From positions 1 through 8,104 of the forward strand of contig CAJPTT010000091.1 in the NCBI GenBank assembly GCA_905373565.1: a stretch of DNA of 8,104 nucleotides, in the 5' to 3' direction. This DNA comes from an uncultured Treponema sp. (lineage in GTDB: Bacteria; Spirochaetota; Spirochaetia; Treponematales; Treponemataceae). Positions 6,239-8,104 of the stretch are shown here, piece by piece. The notes beneath the pieces were generated by a model. The model was given only the letters and a program-made list of their open reading frames with translations, was not told the origin of the DNA and made no database searches. Within the stretch, counting starts at the first letter, position 1; every line of letters starts with the position of its first letter. A program made the translations under genes and the position numbers.

Positions 6239-6266
6239 CGAAGCAATCGCATCAACTGCTCTGCGG

Positions 6267-6608
6267 CTATGTCGTATGTCTTACTGCTTGTTCAACAGCT
6301 TGCCGGATAAACTGATTGAGGGATATTCCTTGCATAACCGCTAATCTTTTTGCTTGCTTATGTACTGCAGGAGCAATTCTGATATTAAAGCTCCCTTTGT
6401 ATGATTTTTCATTCGGTTTTCCGGCTGCTTTACATAAATCGATATAATCTTCAACCGCATCAATGAAAGCTGTTTTCAATTCGTCTACGGTTTTACCTTC
6501 AAATGATATTAAGTCATCGATACATTCTATCTTTCCATAGAAAATTTCATCATCCGCATTAAAATGCACTGAACCCAAATAGTCTTTGTACTGTAAAAAA
6601 TCTTTCAT
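6267..6608 (-). CDS. hicB: HicB-family antitoxin with C-terminal ribbon-helix-helix domain
   Basis: HicB binds and neutralises the HicA toxin and represses the operon. The 113-residue product has the HicB fold at the N-terminus (YKDYLGSVHFNADDEIFYGKI, then IDDLISFEG at about 29-37 and AVEDYIDLCKAAGK). An Arc-type ribbon-helix-helix domain follows from about residue 70 (KGSFNIRIAPAVHKQAKRLA, then GISLNQFIRQAVEQAV). It overlaps hicA by 4 nt (ATGA, 6605-6608), so translation is coupled. It also has its own strong Shine-Dalgarno, GAGGGG (complement of 6615-6620), 6 nt before the ATG. The gene is convergent with the transporter gene, 28 bp away, with no terminator seen between. It is complete. Confidence 0.93.
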   Translation of the reverse strand: MKDFLQYKDYLGSVHFNADDEIFYGKIECIDDLISFEGKTVDELKTAFIDAVEDYIDLCKAAGKPNEKSYKGSFNIRIAPAVHKQAKRLAVMQGISLNQFIRQAVEQAVRHTT

Positions 6609-6862
6609 ACTATGCCCCTCGAATGTAATTCCTCAATAATTTGATCGATTTGGTATTGTTTTAATTCATTGGTCGGATGCGGTTTATGCAGTCTAATTAT
6701 ATGTCCGTCAGATGCATTAATAAATGCAACTCTTGAACCTGATGTTTTCCCTGTTTGTGTTTCAGTATACCCAAAACCGCTCAAAACTTTTCTCAGTTCA
6801 GCATAAGTAAAATTTTTCGGTTTAGAGAGTAATTTTTTCAACAGTTTATCATCTTTGCTCAC
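6605..6862 (-). CDS. hicA: HicA-family mRNA interferase toxin
   Basis: HicA toxins are small double-stranded-RNA-binding-fold proteins that cleave mRNA when free of HicB. The 85 residues fit: KPKNFTYAELRKVLSGFGY (14-32), SGSRVAF (41-47), LHKPHP (58-63), then a C-terminal helix. Many HicA proteins have GSH where this one has G42-S43-R44; H59 and H62 could supply the catalytic histidine, and similar SGSR...HKPHP sequences are a recognised subgroup. The start is GTG at 6862 with no Shine-Dalgarno, and one predicted -10 puts the transcript start at or next to the GTG. This would keep toxin translation low relative to hicB, which has a strong site. Toxin first, antitoxin second is the usual hicAB order. 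Confidence 0.9.
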   Translation of the reverse strand: MSKDDKLLKKLLSKPKNFTYAELRKVLSGFGYTETQTGKTSGSRVAFINASDGHIIRLHKPHPTNELKQYQIDQIIEELHSRGIV

Positions 6863-6868
6863 AGGTTG

Positions 6869-6913
6869 ATTATACCATTATAAAAACCCTGTTGCAACTA
6901 TATAAAAGTTGCA
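6869..6913 (-). promoter_or_regulatory. hicAB promoter with candidate HicB operator
   Basis: On the minus strand TTGCAA (6892-6897) is followed after 17 nt by TATAAT (6869-6874), with a second TATAAT in tandem at 6877-6882. The first -10 predicts a start at about 6862, which is the hicA GTG. An inverted repeat, TGCAACT (6893-6899) and AGTTGCA (6907-6913) with a 7-nt spacer, covers the -35. It is a likely site for autorepression by the ribbon-helix-helix domain of HicB. The site assignment is inferred from position and symmetry. Confidence 0.6.
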
Positions 6914-6940
6914 TACCCCGATAATGTCTTTATACAGGGT

Positions 6941-7420
6941 ATGAATCCTTCCGCTCCGCCTGAGCAGCTCGCCGCATTAAAACGGCGCAATCCGCTTCTT
7001 ATCCCTGAAAATTGTACGCGGGGAACTCATATCGCCTTGCCGGACGGAAAGAAACTGCATATATACGGATTTAAAACGTTGCTACGGCATAAAGGAGAGG
7101 CGGTTAAAAAGGGCGAGCAAATCGGAACCTTGGGCTTTATCAAAACGTTTTCTCGCAAGGCCTGCTTGAATCTTACCCTTTCAACAAAAGAAGGACGTCC
7201 CGATAAGCATATCGGCCGCTATCTGCTCGGCGAGGATAGCGCACCGCTTTTTGACAAAATGATACAAAAACAAGAGCCGTACCGGCCCGAACGGATACTG
7301 ACGGCGATAGAAGCGGAGCAGGCATGGCAAGTCTTTACTGCAAGATTGCAAGCCGATCATCCGGTATTCGGTAATCCAAAAGATGCTGCCCGCCTCCGGC
7401 AAACAGAAGCAACGATTTAA
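6941..7420 (+). pseudogene. 5' remnant of an exported peptidase gene: degenerate M23-like domain plus start of an S41 region
   Basis: The frame gives 159 residues from an ATG at 6941 that has no Shine-Dalgarno. The frame stays open upstream to 6884, running into the hicAB promoter, so the true 5' end is probably lost. Residues about 24-96 resemble an M23/LytM beta-barrel: THIALPDGKKLHIYG, then KGEAVKKGEQIGTLGF, then a final PDKHIGRYLLG. The usual HLHF is replaced by CLNLTLS, so the zinc ligands are missing. The tail (EAEQAWQVFTARLQADHPVF) looks like the N-terminal subdomain of S41 peptidases. It stops at 7420 before any S41 catalytic block; these appear in another frame just downstream. I read this as one broken gene, but a short independent protein cannot be excluded. 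Confidence 0.6.
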
Positions 7421-7914
7421 ATGCCAAAGAAGCGGTATCGGCCACGAATACTGCATCGATCAAATCAACAGCATACCGCGATGTTTCCGTAAAGACCTTT
7501 ACTCCTGCTGAACGTTACCGCTTCACCGGTACGGTTTTCGTACTTGTTGATGAGCTGACCGTTTCCGCCGGTGTCAATGCTGCGCGGCTTTTACAGAATG
7601 CCGGTGGCATTGTTATCGGCACGGAAACCCGCGGCGGTTATTACAGCTGCAATGCCTTGCAGTATACACACACTGCGCTTCCCTATACCGGTTTAATCCT
7701 GCAAACTCCTATCTACCGGCAGGTTTTCACCGAACTTCCATCCTCTGCTATACCGCAGGGCAGAGGTCTCATTCCCGATTATATCGTCCCTCTCACGCTT
7801 GAGGATAAGCTATACGGTTCGGACAGTCAACTGGACTTTTGTATGAATATGATGAAAAATAAGCAATCAACAGCCCCGACGCAAGAAGCATTGCCGAGGA
7901 ACGACGGGTATTAA
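7375..7914 (+). pseudogene. 3' remnant of the S41-family peptidase gene (catalytic Ser region to C-terminus)
   Basis: Read in the frame that is open from 7375 (peptide-like from about 7423), this gives RYRFTGTVFVLVDELTVSAGVNAARLL and so on. It has the S41 nucleophile region TVSAG, then GGIVIGTETRGGYY, then a late GRGLIPDYIVPL, all hallmarks of the C-terminal half of S41 (tail-specific/Tricorn-like) peptidases. The upstream LRxNxGG strand expected in S41 enzymes and about 100-200 residues of the domain are absent. The frame differs from the 5' remnant by one. No start codon with a ribosome site precedes the conserved part; an internal ATG at 7657 would omit the serine. Together this indicates an internal deletion near 7410-7425 that left an inactive gene. 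Confidence 0.75.
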
Positions 7915-7933
7915 ACCATCGTATGAATAAACT

Positions 7934-8062
7934 TTCGTTTAAAACACCGATAATATCAAGTACACTAAACCACCATTTGGAATTATCTTCATCCCAAACA
8001 GCACGAACTTCCGTATCATTAAAAAATCTAATTGATATTACTTTTTTTCTAAAAAAAGGCAT
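7934..8062 (-). pseudogene. 5' fragment of a BRO-N domain (phage antirepressor-like) gene
   Basis: The first 43 codons from the ATG at 8062 read MPFFRKKVISIRFFNDTEVR followed by AVWDEDNSKWWFSVLDIIGV and LNE. This is the start of a BRO-N domain as found in phage antirepressors and related proteins. After codon 43 the expected helices are missing, and the frame runs on antisense to the S41 remnant to about 7793, giving an unrelated tail. The ATG lies inside a terminator stem, with no properly spaced Shine-Dalgarno, so the 5' context is also disturbed. It is a relic of a mobile or phage-related gene, not a working regulator. Confidence 0.7.
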
Positions 8063-8083
8063 CCTTATTTAAGGATGCCTTTT
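8054..8083. terminator. Bidirectional hairpin terminator
   Basis: AAAAGGCATCCTTA (8054-8067) and TAAGGATGCCTTTT (8070-8083) form a perfect 14-bp stem around TT, with A/T runs on both sides. It would stop transcription from either direction. Its core GGCATCC/GGATGCC stem is the same as in the hairpin at 2701-2736. Confidence 0.75.
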
Positions 8084-8104
8084 AACTTAGCAGGGGTAGG
8101 ACTT

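Noticed and set aside
7657..7914. Separate small gene starting at the ATG at 7657
   Set aside because: The S41 similarity runs upstream through this ATG in the same frame (catalytic TVSAG region), so the ATG is internal to a gene remnant and has no ribosome site.
1..8104. CRISPR arrays, tRNA and rRNA genes
   Set aside because: No regularly spaced direct repeats and no cloverleaf or rRNA-like stretches were recognised on reading both strands; the repeats seen are inverted and irregularly spaced.

Overview
The window looks like a moderately AT-rich spirochaete chromosome, most likely a host-associated Treponema. This rests on the general look of the proteins and on short dispersed palindromic repeats that run into gene ends; nothing in the window fixes the species.

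Left part (1-2094, minus strand): a pseudouridine synthase of the RluA family lies 60 bp upstream of queA, a tRNA queuosine gene. They form a likely tRNA/rRNA modification pair. Centre (2200-4430, plus strand): a small secreted protein of unknown function with a clear sigma70 promoter, then the DHH/DHHA1 nanoRNase/pAp-phosphatase gene nrnA, then rpmB (ribosomal protein L28, four-cysteine form) with its own promoter and terminator. The 426 bp between nrnA and rpmB hold a terminator and a 228-bp nested palindromic element. The outer end of that element recurs inside the last codons of the rluA-family gene. A second repeat of about 55 bp occurs just downstream of both queA and nrnA.

Right-centre (4430-6240, plus): a two-gene operon, a DUF1007 periplasmic protein (ZevA-like) followed by a NicO/RcnA-type membrane transporter (ZevB-like). 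It is a transition-metal transport system, by analogy with Haemophilus ZevAB probably for zinc. A strong promoter and a CRP/FNR-like palindrome lie upstream.

Right end (6240-8104) is accessory and decaying. A minus-strand hicA-hicB toxin-antitoxin operon has a short-leader or leaderless toxin start, a strong Shine-Dalgarno only on the antitoxin, and a candidate operator over its -35. Next come two out-of-frame remnants of a secreted M23-like/S41 peptidase gene that has lost its middle. Last is an antisense 5' fragment of a BRO-N (phage antirepressor-like) gene ending at a bidirectional terminator. The core genes are housekeeping. The candidates for undescribed biology are the palindromic element, the capture of its end by a coding sequence, and the control region of hicAB.
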